A stretch of 64,000 bases of DNA, taken from Amycolatopsis oliviviridis. Its GTDB lineage: Bacteria; Actinomycetota; Actinomycetes; Mycobacteriales; Pseudonocardiaceae. The notes below the pieces were generated by a model. That model was not told where the DNA came from and searched no databases. It saw only the letters and a list, made by a program, of their open reading frames with translations. Where the stretch lies: the NCBI RefSeq assembly GCF_014654365.1, contig NZ_BNAY01000003.1, positions 682,001-746,000 of the forward strand, written 5' to 3'. Position 1 is the stretch's first letter. The number at the start of each line of letters is the position of its first letter. Of the stretch, positions 41,358-49,891 are shown one piece after another. The translations under genes and the position numbers were made by a program.

Positions 41358-42215
41358 GTGCGCACTATCGCCCGGCATGACGTCGACGCGCCGAACGCGG
41401 AGGAGACCGTCGAGCTTCTCGTGGCCCGCGCCCACGAGGTACGCGAGGACCTGGAAGAGATTCCGCTCGGTCCTGGTTTCGCGATGTCGCGGTCGCTGAG
41501 CGAGTTCGGTAACCGCTGCGCGAGCGACCCGAGGGCGGCCTGGGCCGACACCTGGTACGCGCTGGTCCGGGCGATGCAGTCGTCCGCCGCGCTCTTTCAG
41601 GCCGCGAGCAGCACCGGCGGAGACGTCGAGTTCCGGTTCGGCGACGAGACGATCCGGCGGCAGGCGACCGGTCCGACCACCGACAGCAACGCCGCGAACT
41701 GGCTGACCGCCCTGTATCTGGCCATGGTCTGCCGCGAGCGGCCGCGGATCGATCTGCTGGCCGGTATCCCCGTGGACCTGCTCCGCGATTCCGGCCACGA
41801 GTACGACGAATTCATCTATTCCTGGGTACGCGCGCTCCAAATCTATTGGCGCGGCGAAGACAATCTGATCGACACGGTGCTGGAGGCGATGAGCGGCACC
41901 GATCCCGCGCGGCTGGAGCGGTTCGAGGCCGCTCCCGTCCTGCGGCTCTACTACCCCCCGATGGAGATGTTCTACCTCCTGACCCAGCGCGAGGACGCCA
42001 AGTTCAACGAGTCGCTCGCCAACGCGCTGGAGTTGCACAAGCGGTACTGGACAGCCGACGAAGAGCGCTTGCGGGATCCTGAGGGTTTCGTCGCGCTGGG
42101 GCCGCTCGCCATCGCCTGCCTCGCCCGCGACGCGGGGGTGACCATCGAGGTCGAATCGGACTACCTGCCGATTCACCTGCTGGACGGCACCCGGGTCGGC
42201 GAGATGTCGACATAG
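41358..42215 (+). CDS. Imm49-family immunity protein
   Basis: 285 residues from a GTG eight bases after the toxin stop. It is an all-helical soluble protein with TWYALVRAMQSSAALFQAASS, NAANWLTALYLAMVCRERPRIDLLAGIP, YIWRALQIYWRG-like helices and PPMEMFYLLTQREDAKFNESLANALELHKRYW, the pattern of immunity-49 proteins of polymorphic toxin systems. Position directly after the toxin gene strongly supports a neutralising role against its C-terminal nuclease. No signal peptide, so it acts in the cytosol. Confidence 0.82.
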   Translation: MRTIARHDVDAPNAEETVELLVARAHEVREDLEEIPLGPGFAMSRSLSEFGNRCASDPRAAWADTWYALVRAMQSSAALFQAASSTGGDVEFRFGDETIRRQATGPTTDSNAANWLTALYLAMVCRERPRIDLLAGIPVDLLRDSGHEYDEFIYSWVRALQIYWRGEDNLIDTVLEAMSGTDPARLERFEAAPVLRLYYPPMEMFYLLTQREDAKFNESLANALELHKRYWTADEERLRDPEGFVALGPLAIACLARDAGVTIEVESDYLPIHLLDGTRVGEMST

Positions 42216-42248
42216 GCCTCCGCGACATGGTGTTGAGAGGATGAGGGG

Positions 42249-43115
42249 ATGAGCAGGCCACCGGGACCGTTGAACCAGCAGCAGCAACAGCAGCTCGTCT
42301 GGCAGATCGGCCATGCCCTCGCGACGCCGCTGCCGCCCGGCTGGCAGCAGATGCGCGTCGAGTACCGGGCGGCGGGCAGGCATGTCGAGATCGACCTGCT
42401 CGTCACCGGTCAGGACGGTCTTCCACGCCCGGTCCAGCCGAGCCCGGAAGCGACGCAGCTGCTCGGGAACCTGCGCGCGGGCATGTACCAGCCCGGCCGG
42501 GGCACCTGGCTGAGCGCCATCCTGGTCTACGGCTCGACGACGGTGCTCAGTACGGACTTCCTCGCCGACGTGGAGCCGCCGTGGCGGCAGGCGCCGCCTC
42601 CGATCGGCTTCCAGGACGAACTGCGCTTCTTCCCGAGGGCCGAGCAGAGCATCCCGCCGTGGCTGCGGCAGCGTGCCGGGCTCGAACCCGCACCGGCGGC
42701 CGAGCCTCCGGTGGCGACTCCGCCCGCCGAGACCCCGGAGGCGCTGAAGTCACCGCGGGTCTACGACGGTCTCGACGAGTCCGGACGTCCGGTGGTGAAC
42801 CGTGAGGCGCTGTCCCCGGCCGAACGGGACCGAGTGCTGGAGTACCTCGACGGCGCGCCGGTCGTGCTGGCGTCGCGGAGCTATGACGCCGACGCGTTCG
42901 ATCCCGACCGGGAACCGTTGGTGCCGTTGAACTTCCGCACGGACGGCCGGTGGTACTGGCCGGGCGCGGTCGCCTACTACCTGCGTGAGCACGACGTGGC
43001 GCCCGATCCCGAACTGCTCGGTCACATCCGGGCCTCACGATTCACCCTGCCCGAGGTCGGCGAGCCCGAACGCGAACTCGCGGTCGCCGCCATCACCGGA
43101 CAACCGTCCACTTAG
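42249..43115 (+). CDS. Two-domain toxin-locus protein, possible second immunity or partner protein
   Basis: 288 residues. After a short Gln run (LNQQQQQQLVWQIGHALATPLPPGWQQM), a domain of ~115 residues with MRVEYRAAGRHVEIDLLV resembles YezG-like immunity proteins. A proline/alanine linker (about 142-170) leads to a C-terminal domain (DREPLVPLNFRTDGRWYWPGAVAYYLREHDVAPDPELL). It follows the Imm49 gene by 33 bp on the same strand. Function is inferred only from context and partial resemblance. It could instead be a locus-specific accessory factor. Confidence 0.6.
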   Translation: MSRPPGPLNQQQQQQLVWQIGHALATPLPPGWQQMRVEYRAAGRHVEIDLLVTGQDGLPRPVQPSPEATQLLGNLRAGMYQPGRGTWLSAILVYGSTTVLSTDFLADVEPPWRQAPPPIGFQDELRFFPRAEQSIPPWLRQRAGLEPAPAAEPPVATPPAETPEALKSPRVYDGLDESGRPVVNREALSPAERDRVLEYLDGAPVVLASRSYDADAFDPDREPLVPLNFRTDGRWYWPGAVAYYLREHDVAPDPELLGHIRASRFTLPEVGEPERELAVAAITGQPST

Positions 43116-43245
43116 GACCGGGCGATCCGGCGGGCCTCAGGGACCGCTGGACGTCCGGATAATGCCACCTGGCGGATACGTCACGTGACCGGTTCGCGGT
43201 CCGGGTACTCTTGATGTCGGCGGCGAAGGCGACCAGGGAGTGCGA

Positions 43246-43524
43246 ATGGCACGGGGGAACATCGGCAGGGTCCAGACGACCCGCTCCGCCGGGCTGCTCC
43301 CGGTCGTGCTGGCGCTCACCTCGGCCGCCCTGCTGACCGGCGCCGCCGTCTACACGGTCGACCGCGCCGGATGCGTGGACCCGGGCCAGTACATCCGGCA
43401 CGACAACCACATCGAACTCGTCGGCGGCTGCGTCGACGGGTCCGAGCTGCCCGCGACACCGCAGGGGACTTCGCACGAAGCGGAAGCGAAGAGCGGCGCG
43501 ACACCCAGCAACTTCCGCCCGTAA
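43246..43524 (+). CDS. Small membrane-anchored or secreted protein
   Basis: 92 residues from the ATG at 43246 with AGGGAG five bases upstream. An Arg-containing start leads to one hydrophobic helix (SAGLLPVVLALTSAALLTGAAVY, about 14-36). The short outside part has two cysteines (AGCVDPGQY and GGCVDGSEL), enough for one disulfide. It is the last gene before a palindrome and convergent metB. Not recognised. Confidence 0.65.
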   Translation: MARGNIGRVQTTRSAGLLPVVLALTSAALLTGAAVYTVDRAGCVDPGQYIRHDNHIELVGGCVDGSELPATPQGTSHEAEAKSGATPSNFRP

Positions 43525-43567
43525 CCGGGCGCTTCCTCCCACCACACCGCGCTGACCAGCGCGAACA

Positions 43568-43634
43568 GAGCAAGGGACCTTTGCTGTCACTTAGTTAGCA
43601 TGGGTACGCTAACGATAGCAAAGGTCCCTTGCTC
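43568..43634. repeat. Intergenic palindrome, AGCAAGGGACC type (67 bp, expanded centre)
   Basis: Outer arms GAGCAAGGGACCTTTGCT and the matching AGCAAAGGTCCCTTGCTC pair perfectly over 18 bp. The centre holds a second small stem GTTAGC/GCTAAC. Related copies are at 51134-51195 and 62445-62501. It lies between convergent genes and may terminate both. Confidence 0.8.
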
Positions 43635-43655
43635 CCGCCCTGGGCTCGGCGGCGG

Positions 43656-44813
43656 TCAGCCCAGGGCCTTGGCCAAGTCGTCGATCAGGTCGCTGCCGTC
43701 CTCGATACCGACGGACAGGCGCAGCAGGTTGTCCGGCACCTCCAGGGTCGACCCGGCGGTGCTCGCGTGGGTCATCCGGCCCGGGTGCTCGATGAGCGAT
43801 TCGATCCCGCCCAGCGACTCGGCGAGAATGAACAGCTTCGTCTTCGACGCGACCTCGAGCGCGGCCTGCTCACCGTCGACGTGGGTGAACGAGATCATCC
43901 CGCCGAACCGCCGCATCTGCTTCGAGGCGACCTCGTGGCCGGGGTGCTCCGGCAGGCCCGGGTAGTAGACGCGGTCGACCTTCGGGTGCTTCAGCAGCAT
44001 CCGGGCGATCAGTTCGGCGTTGTCGCTGTGCCGCTCCATCCGCAGTGCGAGCGTCTTGATGCCCCGCAGAGTGAGCCACGCGTCGAACGGGCCGGGTACC
44101 GCGCCCGCGGCGTTGCGCAGGTAGAACAGCTGCTCGCGCAGCTCGTCCTCGTTCGTCAGGATCGCGCCGCCGACGACGTCGGAGTGCCCGCCGAGGTACT
44201 TGGTCGTCGAGTGCAGGACGACGTCGGCACCCAGCGAAAGCGGGTTCTGCAGGTACGGGGTGGCGAAGGTGTTGTCGACGACCAGACGGGCGCCGGCGCC
44301 GTGCGCGACCTCGGCCAGGGCGGCGATGTCGGCGATCCCCAGCATCGGGTTCGTCGGGGACTCGCACCAGATCAGTTTCGTCTCCGGCCGGATCGCGGCG
44401 CGGACCTCGGCGATGTTCCCCAGGTCGGCGACCGTGTGCTCGACGCCCCACAGGCTGAGCACCTTGTCGATCAGCCGGAACGTGCCGCCGTACGCGTCGT
44501 TGCCGAGCACGAGGTGGTCACCGGGACGCAGGGTCGCCCGCAGCAGGACGTCACTGGCCGCCATCCCCGACGCGTAGGCCAGGCCGTGCCGGGCACCTTC
44601 GAGCGCCGCGAGCGCGACCTCCAGCGCGGTGCGCGTGGGGTTGGCGGTACGGGAGTACTCGTAATCGCCTTCGCGCGTTCCGCCGACGCCGTCCTGCGCG
44701 TAAGTCGAGGTCTGGTAGATCGGCACGATGACCGCGCCGGTCCGGGGATCAGGGCTCTGACCGGCGTGGATCGCGCGTGTCTCGAAGCCCAGCAGAGAGT
44801 AGTCGTCGGCCAT
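43656..44813 (-). CDS. metB: Cystathionine gamma-synthase
   Basis: 385 residues. PLP-dependent Cys/Met metabolism fold: FETRAIHAGQSPDPRTGAV at the start, YEYSRTANPTRTALE, the PLP lysine K205 in LHSTTKYLGGHSDVVGG, and the end motif LSVGIEDGSDLIDDL. It makes cystathionine from an activated homoserine and cysteine, or with H2S makes homocysteine. With cbs 3.5 kb away it forms the transsulfuration pair also seen at Rv1079/Rv1077. Cystathionine gamma-lyase activity cannot be excluded by sequence. A proline-rich membrane gene lies 50 bp upstream on the same strand. Confidence 0.93.
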   Translation of the reverse strand: MADDYSLLGFETRAIHAGQSPDPRTGAVIVPIYQTSTYAQDGVGGTREGDYEYSRTANPTRTALEVALAALEGARHGLAYASGMAASDVLLRATLRPGDHLVLGNDAYGGTFRLIDKVLSLWGVEHTVADLGNIAEVRAAIRPETKLIWCESPTNPMLGIADIAALAEVAHGAGARLVVDNTFATPYLQNPLSLGADVVLHSTTKYLGGHSDVVGGAILTNEDELREQLFYLRNAAGAVPGPFDAWLTLRGIKTLALRMERHSDNAELIARMLLKHPKVDRVYYPGLPEHPGHEVASKQMRRFGGMISFTHVDGEQAALEVASKTKLFILAESLGGIESLIEHPGRMTHASTAGSTLEVPDNLLRLSVGIEDGSDLIDDLAKALG

Positions 44814-44863
44814 ACCTCCAGGGTACGACCACCCCCTCGAGATCCCATCGTCTGGGATCGAAC

Positions 44864-45460
44864 TCACCACTGCCCGGGTGGCGGGCCCTGCGGCGGCGGA
44901 CCGGGAGCGGGCGGGTATCCGACGGGCGGGTACCCGAAGTTCGGCGGCGGCACGGCCTGCTTCTTGGCCGCGATCCAGCGCCCGGTCGGCGGGATCAGCG
45001 CCAGCACGAGGGTCACGATCGCCGGGATCGAGACCGCGATGAGGAGCCAGCCGAACCCGAAGCCGAGGTGCAGGAGCGCCCCGCTGTACGAGAAGAAGAA
45101 AAAGGTGCCTGTCGACCGGAGCACGAAGACCAGCACCACGCAACCGAGCGTGACCCCGCCCCCGATCGCGGTGAGTACGCGTCCGGCGCCTTTGCGCAGG
45201 AGCAGCAAGATCCCGCCGCTCAGGAGCAGGGCCGAGGTGAGCAGGTCGAGCACCGCGCCGATGATGAGGAAGCCGGCGGTGAAATCGATCAGCTCGACGA
45301 CGTGGAAGGCGACACCGGCGAGGAACCAGAGCCCGCCGAGAATCGCGAAGATCCCGGCCATGATCCCGGTGGCGCCGCTCGGTTGCCGCGCCATTCCCGG
45401 CGGCGGGTAGGCGCCGGGTGGCGGATACGCGCCCTGCGGCGGGTACTGCTGGAACGTCAT
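44864..45460 (-). CDS. Proline-rich four-helix membrane protein
   Basis: 198 residues. Proline/tyrosine-rich cytoplasmic ends (YPPQGAYPPPGAYPPPG and YPPVGYPPAPGPPPQGPPPG) flank four hydrophobic helices between about 28 and 165. It belongs to a local set of three similar membrane proteins (here, 45503-45973 and 46009-46557) that share a SGGILLLLRK/GGILLLMRK-like third-helix motif. Its place between metB and cbs matches that of the proline-rich antigen gene pra in M. tuberculosis. Function unknown. Confidence 0.78.
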   Translation of the reverse strand: MTFQQYPPQGAYPPPGAYPPPGMARQPSGATGIMAGIFAILGGLWFLAGVAFHVVELIDFTAGFLIIGAVLDLLTSALLLSGGILLLLRKGAGRVLTAIGGGVTLGCVVLVFVLRSTGTFFFFSYSGALLHLGFGFGWLLIAVSIPAIVTLVLALIPPTGRWIAAKKQAVPPPNFGYPPVGYPPAPGPPPQGPPPGQW

Positions 45461-45502
45461 TTCTCCCCCTGTCGAACTCTCCGGCTCATCCTGTCAGCCC
45501 GG

Positions 45503-45973
45503 CTACCAGCCGGGAAGCCGATCCTGCTTCGACGGTTCTTCGCCGTCACTCCGTCGTCCTTCGAGCCAATCCGAAGTCGACCGGATCACCGAAAGCACCA
45601 GGGCGGCGACGGCCATCGCGAACAACATGAAGGCGGCGAAGTCGCTCGTGATCAACGGCTCCCCGTCCACCTCGGCGAAGAAGTAAGGCCGGATGTCGCC
45701 GTTCGCGAGGATGGAGGCCGCGAGCGCGAGCGCCGCCCCGATGACCACGAGGGTGCGCCCGAGGACCTTCCGCATGAGCAGCAGGATCCCGCCGAGGAAC
45801 AGGGCGGTCACCAGTAGCCCGTTCCAGACGATTCCCACGAAATAGCGAGGCTCCGGTTCAAAAACGGCGAGCTGCGCGACGAAAGCACCCGCTTCGGACA
45901 GGTATCTCATGCCGCACAGGAAGGCGAGGACGGCCGCGCCGATGGCGGTCCCCGAAGACTGATCAGAACTCAT
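45503..45973 (-). CDS. Four-helix membrane protein, paralogue of neighbours
   Basis: 156 residues from the ATG at 45973. Four hydrophobic helices are visible, with GGILLLMRKVLGRTLVVIGAAL matching the third-helix region of the gene at 44864-45460, but it lacks the proline-rich N-terminus. Spacing of 42 and 35 bp to its same-strand neighbours indicates one operon. Function unknown. Confidence 0.72.
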   Translation of the reverse strand: MSSDQSSGTAIGAAVLAFLCGMRYLSEAGAFVAQLAVFEPEPRYFVGIVWNGLLVTALFLGGILLLMRKVLGRTLVVIGAALALAASILANGDIRPYFFAEVDGEPLITSDFAAFMLFAMAVAALVLSVIRSTSDWLEGRRSDGEEPSKQDRLPGW

Positions 45974-46008
45974 GAACTCCCCCAAGCCGAGCTGAAGGAC
46001 CCACGATC

Positions 46009-46557
46009 TCACCAACCGCGTGGCTGGGGAAGCTGATTCTGTGGCCGGTAGGGCTGGGCGGGCGAGGGTCGCCAGCGCAGGTACTTCAGTGTCGGCGGGA
46101 TGAGCGCGAAGATCAGCGTGAACGGGACGACCGCGAACATGACCACGCGCACGATCGCGACGAACGTCTCGAACTCGAACTGCATGCGGAAGTACAGACC
46201 ATAGGAACCGTTGAACGCCAACGGTTCCAGCAGTACCGCGGTGATCACCAGCAGCGAGCCGAGCACCAGCAGGACGGCGCCGGCGACCGAGCGGAAGAAC
46301 GCCGACAGCGCCCCGATCATCAGGAGCAGCGCGGCCAGCAGGTACAGCCCCAGCGCGGTGAGCACCAGGCCGGGCAGATCGCCGATGCTGAAACCGGATG
46401 GCAGTTCGAGGAAGAAGTAGACCGGGAGATACCCGGCGGCGCCCGCGGCGATCAGCCCGAGCAACGCCGCGATGATCGCCGTCGCCCCGGACGGGCGGGC
46501 CTGCGGCGCGGGATAACCGAATCCGGGCTGTGCGGGATATCCGTACGGACCGCTCAC
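46009..46557 (-). CDS. Proline-rich four-helix membrane protein
   Basis: 182 residues from GTG. A short Pro/Tyr/Gly start (GPYGYPAQPGFGYPAPQ) is followed by ARPSGATAIIAALLGL, closely similar to the ARQPSGATGIMAGIFAIL segment of the gene at 44864-45460, then four helices and a Pro/Gln tail. It is the first gene of the three-paralogue operon leading to metB. Function unknown. Confidence 0.75.
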   Translation of the reverse strand: MSGPYGYPAQPGFGYPAPQARPSGATAIIAALLGLIAAGAAGYLPVYFFLELPSGFSIGDLPGLVLTALGLYLLAALLLMIGALSAFFRSVAGAVLLVLGSLLVITAVLLEPLAFNGSYGLYFRMQFEFETFVAIVRVVMFAVVPFTLIFALIPPTLKYLRWRPSPAQPYRPQNQLPQPRGW

Positions 46558-46650
46558 GTCGCCCCCATCGGCAGGTCTGGGTTAACGGCGCTCACCCTAG
46601 CCCGGCGAACCTGGCCGTGGCGGGAAAATCGGCGGACCCCGGCGAAAACG

Positions 46651-46682
46651 GAACGCCCCCGGCCGACGGGCCGGGGGCGTTC
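46651..46682. terminator. Hairpin terminator downstream of the Pro/Gly/Gln-rich membrane gene
   Basis: A perfect 14-bp stem (GAACGCCCCCGGCC with GGCCGGGGGCGTTC) and a 4-nt loop lie between the stop of the 503-residue membrane protein (46710) and the next gene start on the same strand. This separates the two transcription units. Confidence 0.75.
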
Positions 46683-46709
46683 TGTGCGAAACCGTTCAGC
46701 GGTGGCGGA

Positions 46710-48221
46710 TCACCACTGCTGCGGCGGCTGACCGGGCTGCTGGCCCGGCTGGCCGAAGCCGCCACTGGGCGGACCGGGCTGGCCGGGCTGCTGCCCGAAA
46801 CCACCGGGCTGCTGCGGAGGCTGACCGAAGCCACCCTGCGGCGGCTGTCCGGGCTGGGCGAACCCACCGCTGGGCGGACCGGGCTGGCCGGGCTGCTGCC
46901 CGAAACCACCGGGCTGACCCTGCTGCGGGAAACCACCCGAGGACGGTCCCGGCTGACCGGGCTGGCCGTAGGGGCCTGGCTGCGGCTGGCCGTACGGACC
47001 GGGCTGGCCCGGCTGGCCGAAGCCGCCCTGCGGCGGGCCACCGAAACCACCGGGCTGGCCGCCCTGCGGGGCACCGAGCACCGAACCGCCGCCACCGAGG
47101 CCGACGAACTGCGCGGTCGCCGGGATGAGACCCACGACGCCCACGATCAGGATCAGGATGCCGAAGATCAGGTGCGGCAGGCCGATCCCGATGCTGACCC
47201 CGCTCGGGACGCTGTCGCCCGAGGCGGTCGTGGCGCCCAGGAGCAGGATGCCGAAGAGGAGCAGCAGCGCGCCGCCCGCGGTGACCGCGATCGGCACGAT
47301 CTTCTTGATCGAGGCCGGGAGCTTGCCCGCCAGGGCGAGACCGGCACCGGCCGCCGTCGCGACGAGCGAAGCGACCAGCAGCAGGATCACGTAGAGCCAG
47401 ACGGTGCCGGGCGAAGCCAGGCCGAACTGGTCGAGAGCCTTGTTGACGGCCTCCTCGCCCATCTTGGAGGTCTGGCTGTCGACGGCTTCGGAGAACTCGC
47501 TCGCGTCGCCGAAGTAGACGAAGGTGAAGATCAGCGCGAGAAGACCGAGAAGGCCGACGAGGCCACCGGCGATGAAGCCGAACAGCGGGTTCCCGCCACC
47601 GCCGGCGGCAGCCGGGCTGTAGCCCTGCGGCGGTCCGCCGAAACCGGGCTGCTGGCCGAAGCCGCCCTGGGGCGGTCCGCCGAAGCCCTGCTGCGGCTGG
47701 CCGAAACCGGGCTGCTGCTGGCCCTGCGACGGGTCGAACCCGCCCTGCGAGGGGCCACCGAAGCCCTGCTGCTGACCGAAGCCGCCACCCTGCGCGCCGT
47801 AGGCACCGGCGGCGGGGTTGTCGGCCGCGCTCGGCGGCGGGGCGTACGGGATGGCGGGCGGCTGCGAGCCCGGCGGCACGAGCTGGGTGGACTCGCCGGG
47901 GGGAGTATCCCCGCCGGAGCTCACCGGCTGCACGACCTGGGTCGCGTTCGCGTCGCCGGCACCCGGCTGGACCGGTTGCACGACCTGCGTGGGCTCCGGC
48001 GTGTCGCCGAACCCGCCACCCTGGGGCTGCTCATAGGAGGGCTGCTGCCCGTACTGCGGTTGCCCGTAGTCGGGCTGGGCCGGCGGCTGGCCGGGCTGCA
48101 CCACCTGGGTCGGTTCCGGGGAACCGAACGGGTTGTCTTGCTGCGGCTGAGGGCCACTCGGGGGTCCCTGCGGTGGCTGGGCGCCACCCCAAGGCTGATT
48201 CGGTGGCTGCGGAGCACTCAT
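46710..48221 (-). CDS. Pro/Gly/Gln-rich membrane protein (Pra-like)
   Basis: 503 residues from the ATG at 48221; an in-frame ATG at 48251 is possible. Residues about 1-215 and 380-503 are low-complexity (GGFGQPGQPGP-like units and three TQVVQP motifs near the N-terminus). Four hydrophobic helices occupy about 215-375. Both ends should be cytoplasmic. By position between cbs and metB it is the best counterpart of M. tuberculosis Pra (Rv1078), though longer. Proline-rich tails of this kind may scaffold membrane complexes. It is downstream of cbs by 116 bp. Confidence 0.75.
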   Translation of the reverse strand: MSAPQPPNQPWGGAQPPQGPPSGPQPQQDNPFGSPEPTQVVQPGQPPAQPDYGQPQYGQQPSYEQPQGGGFGDTPEPTQVVQPVQPGAGDANATQVVQPVSSGGDTPPGESTQLVPPGSQPPAIPYAPPPSAADNPAAGAYGAQGGGFGQQQGFGGPSQGGFDPSQGQQQPGFGQPQQGFGGPPQGGFGQQPGFGGPPQGYSPAAAGGGGNPLFGFIAGGLVGLLGLLALIFTFVYFGDASEFSEAVDSQTSKMGEEAVNKALDQFGLASPGTVWLYVILLLVASLVATAAGAGLALAGKLPASIKKIVPIAVTAGGALLLLFGILLLGATTASGDSVPSGVSIGIGLPHLIFGILILIVGVVGLIPATAQFVGLGGGGSVLGAPQGGQPGGFGGPPQGGFGQPGQPGPYGQPQPGPYGQPGQPGPSSGGFPQQGQPGGFGQQPGQPGPPSGGFAQPGQPPQGGFGQPPQQPGGFGQQPGQPGPPSGGFGQPGQQPGQPPQQW

Positions 48222-48337
48222 TTGGGTCTTGAACCCCCTTGACGAGGACATAAAAGTTCAACTCAACCGACACGCTATCGGATAGCCGGGTGGGCCGCTC
48301 GTAACGCCCCGGCCCGGCCATCCGATGAAATGCTTCT

Positions 48338-49708
48338 TTAGCGTCCCGCGAGAAACGCGAGCAGGTCGTGCCGGGTGACGACACCCGCGGGCTTGCCATC
48401 GACCAGCACCAGCGCGCCGTCGGCCCCCGAGAGCGCGTTCATCGCCGAACCCACCTGCTCACCTGCGCCGATGGTCGGCAGCGGCGGCGACATGTGCTGC
48501 TCCAGCCTGTCCGCCAGCTGGGCCTTGCCGGTGAAGAGCGCTTCGAGCAGATCGCGTTCGTTGACCGCGCCGACGACCTCGGCCGCCATGACCGGCGGTT
48601 CCGCGCTGACCACGGGCATCTGGCTGACGCCGAACTCGGCGAGGATCGCCACCGCTTCCGCGACGGTCTCGTTCGGGTGACTGTGCACCAGGCTGGGCAG
48701 CGAACCCCTCTTCTTCATCAGGACGTCGCCGACGGTCGCGCCACTGGAGTCCGGCGGCAGGAAACCGTAGGAGGACATCCAGCTGTCGTTGAACACCTTG
48801 GTGAGGTAGCCGCGGCCGCCGTCGGGCAGGAGCACGACGACGACGTCGTCCGGGCCGAGGCCCTCGGCGAGCTTGAGCGCGGCGGCGACGGCCATCCCGC
48901 ACGAGCCGCCGACGAGCAGCCCCTCTTCCAGCGCGAGGCGGCGGGTGATGTCGAACGAGTGCGCGTCCGACACCGCGATGATCCGGTCGGCGACGTTCCG
49001 GTCGTAGGTCTCCGGCCAGAAGTCCTCACCGACGCCCTCGACCAGGTACGGCCGCCCGGTCCCGCCGGAGTACACCGAGCCCTCGGGGTCCGCGCCGACG
49101 ACCTGGACGCGGCCGTCGCTGACCTCCTTGAGGTACTTGCCGGTGCCCGAGATGGTGCCGCCCGTGCCGACGCCCGCGACGAAATGCGTGATCTTGCCCT
49201 CGGTCTGGCGCCAGAGTTCCGGGCCGGTCGAGTGGTAGTGGCTGGCCGGGTTCTCCGGGTTGGCGTACTGATTCGGCTTCCAGGCGCCCTCGATCTCGCG
49301 CACGAGGCGATCGGAGACGTTGTAGTAGGAGTCCGGGTGCTCCGGCGCCACCGCGGTCGGGCAGACCACGACGCGAGCGCCGTAGGCCTTGAGCACGTTG
49401 CGCTTGTCCTCGCTGACCTTGTCCGGGCAGACGAACACGCACTTGTAGCCCTTGCGCTGCGCCACCATGGCCAGCCCGACGCCGGTGTTGCCGGACGTCG
49501 GCTCGACGATGGTGCCACCGGGCTTCAGCTCGCCGGAGCGCTCCGCGGCTTCGATCATCCGCAGCGCGATGCGGTCCTTGACGCTTCCGCCGGGGTTGAC
49601 GTACTCGACCTTGGCCAGGATGAGCGGTTGCAGCCCTTCCGCCAGTGCGTTCAGCTTGACCAAAGGGGTGTTGCCCACGAGGTCCACGATGTGCTCGACG
49701 TATTCCAC
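48338..49708 (-). CDS. cbs: Cystathionine beta-synthase
   Basis: 456 residues from GTG. The PLP domain shows VGNTPLVKLN, NPGGSVKDRIALRMIE with the PLP lysine K44, EPTSGNTGVGLAMVA and GVGTGGTISGTGKYLKE. A C-terminal pair of CBS domains (about 330-456; SLVHSHPNETVAEAVAILAEFGVSQMPVV) is the usual regulatory module. It condenses homocysteine and serine to cystathionine, feeding cysteine and hence mycothiol synthesis. Rv1077 is the matching gene. Cysteine synthase is excluded by length and the CBS tail. Confidence 0.94.
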   Translation of the reverse strand: MEYVEHIVDLVGNTPLVKLNALAEGLQPLILAKVEYVNPGGSVKDRIALRMIEAAERSGELKPGGTIVEPTSGNTGVGLAMVAQRKGYKCVFVCPDKVSEDKRNVLKAYGARVVVCPTAVAPEHPDSYYNVSDRLVREIEGAWKPNQYANPENPASHYHSTGPELWRQTEGKITHFVAGVGTGGTISGTGKYLKEVSDGRVQVVGADPEGSVYSGGTGRPYLVEGVGEDFWPETYDRNVADRIIAVSDAHSFDITRRLALEEGLLVGGSCGMAVAAALKLAEGLGPDDVVVVLLPDGGRGYLTKVFNDSWMSSYGFLPPDSSGATVGDVLMKKRGSLPSLVHSHPNETVAEAVAILAEFGVSQMPVVSAEPPVMAAEVVGAVNERDLLEALFTGKAQLADRLEQHMSPPLPTIGAGEQVGSAMNALSGADGALVLVDGKPAGVVTRHDLLAFLAGR

Positions 49709-49891
49709 GCCTGACAGCCTAAACGCCGCAGGTCGCGATGTGCCGATTCGACTTCCGGCGTGAACCCGCACAACCTTGAAAGAGTGGTGTGGATCGCGTT
49801 CGCCTTTGACCCGCACCTCCCTCCGGTGGAGGATGCGAGGTGAGCAACCGCTTAGCGCGTGTCTGGATCGAGAACAAGGGAGTGTCGTTCC

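Noticed and set aside
39756..42383. 875-codon frame antisense to the toxin and immunity genes
   Set aside because: The sense strand encodes recognisable WXG, nuclease and Imm49 features; the antisense product shows no domain order.
41358..43115. Complete ESX secretion system in the toxin locus
   Set aside because: No FtsK-type ATPase, EccB, EccD, EccE or mycosin-like gene is present in the window.
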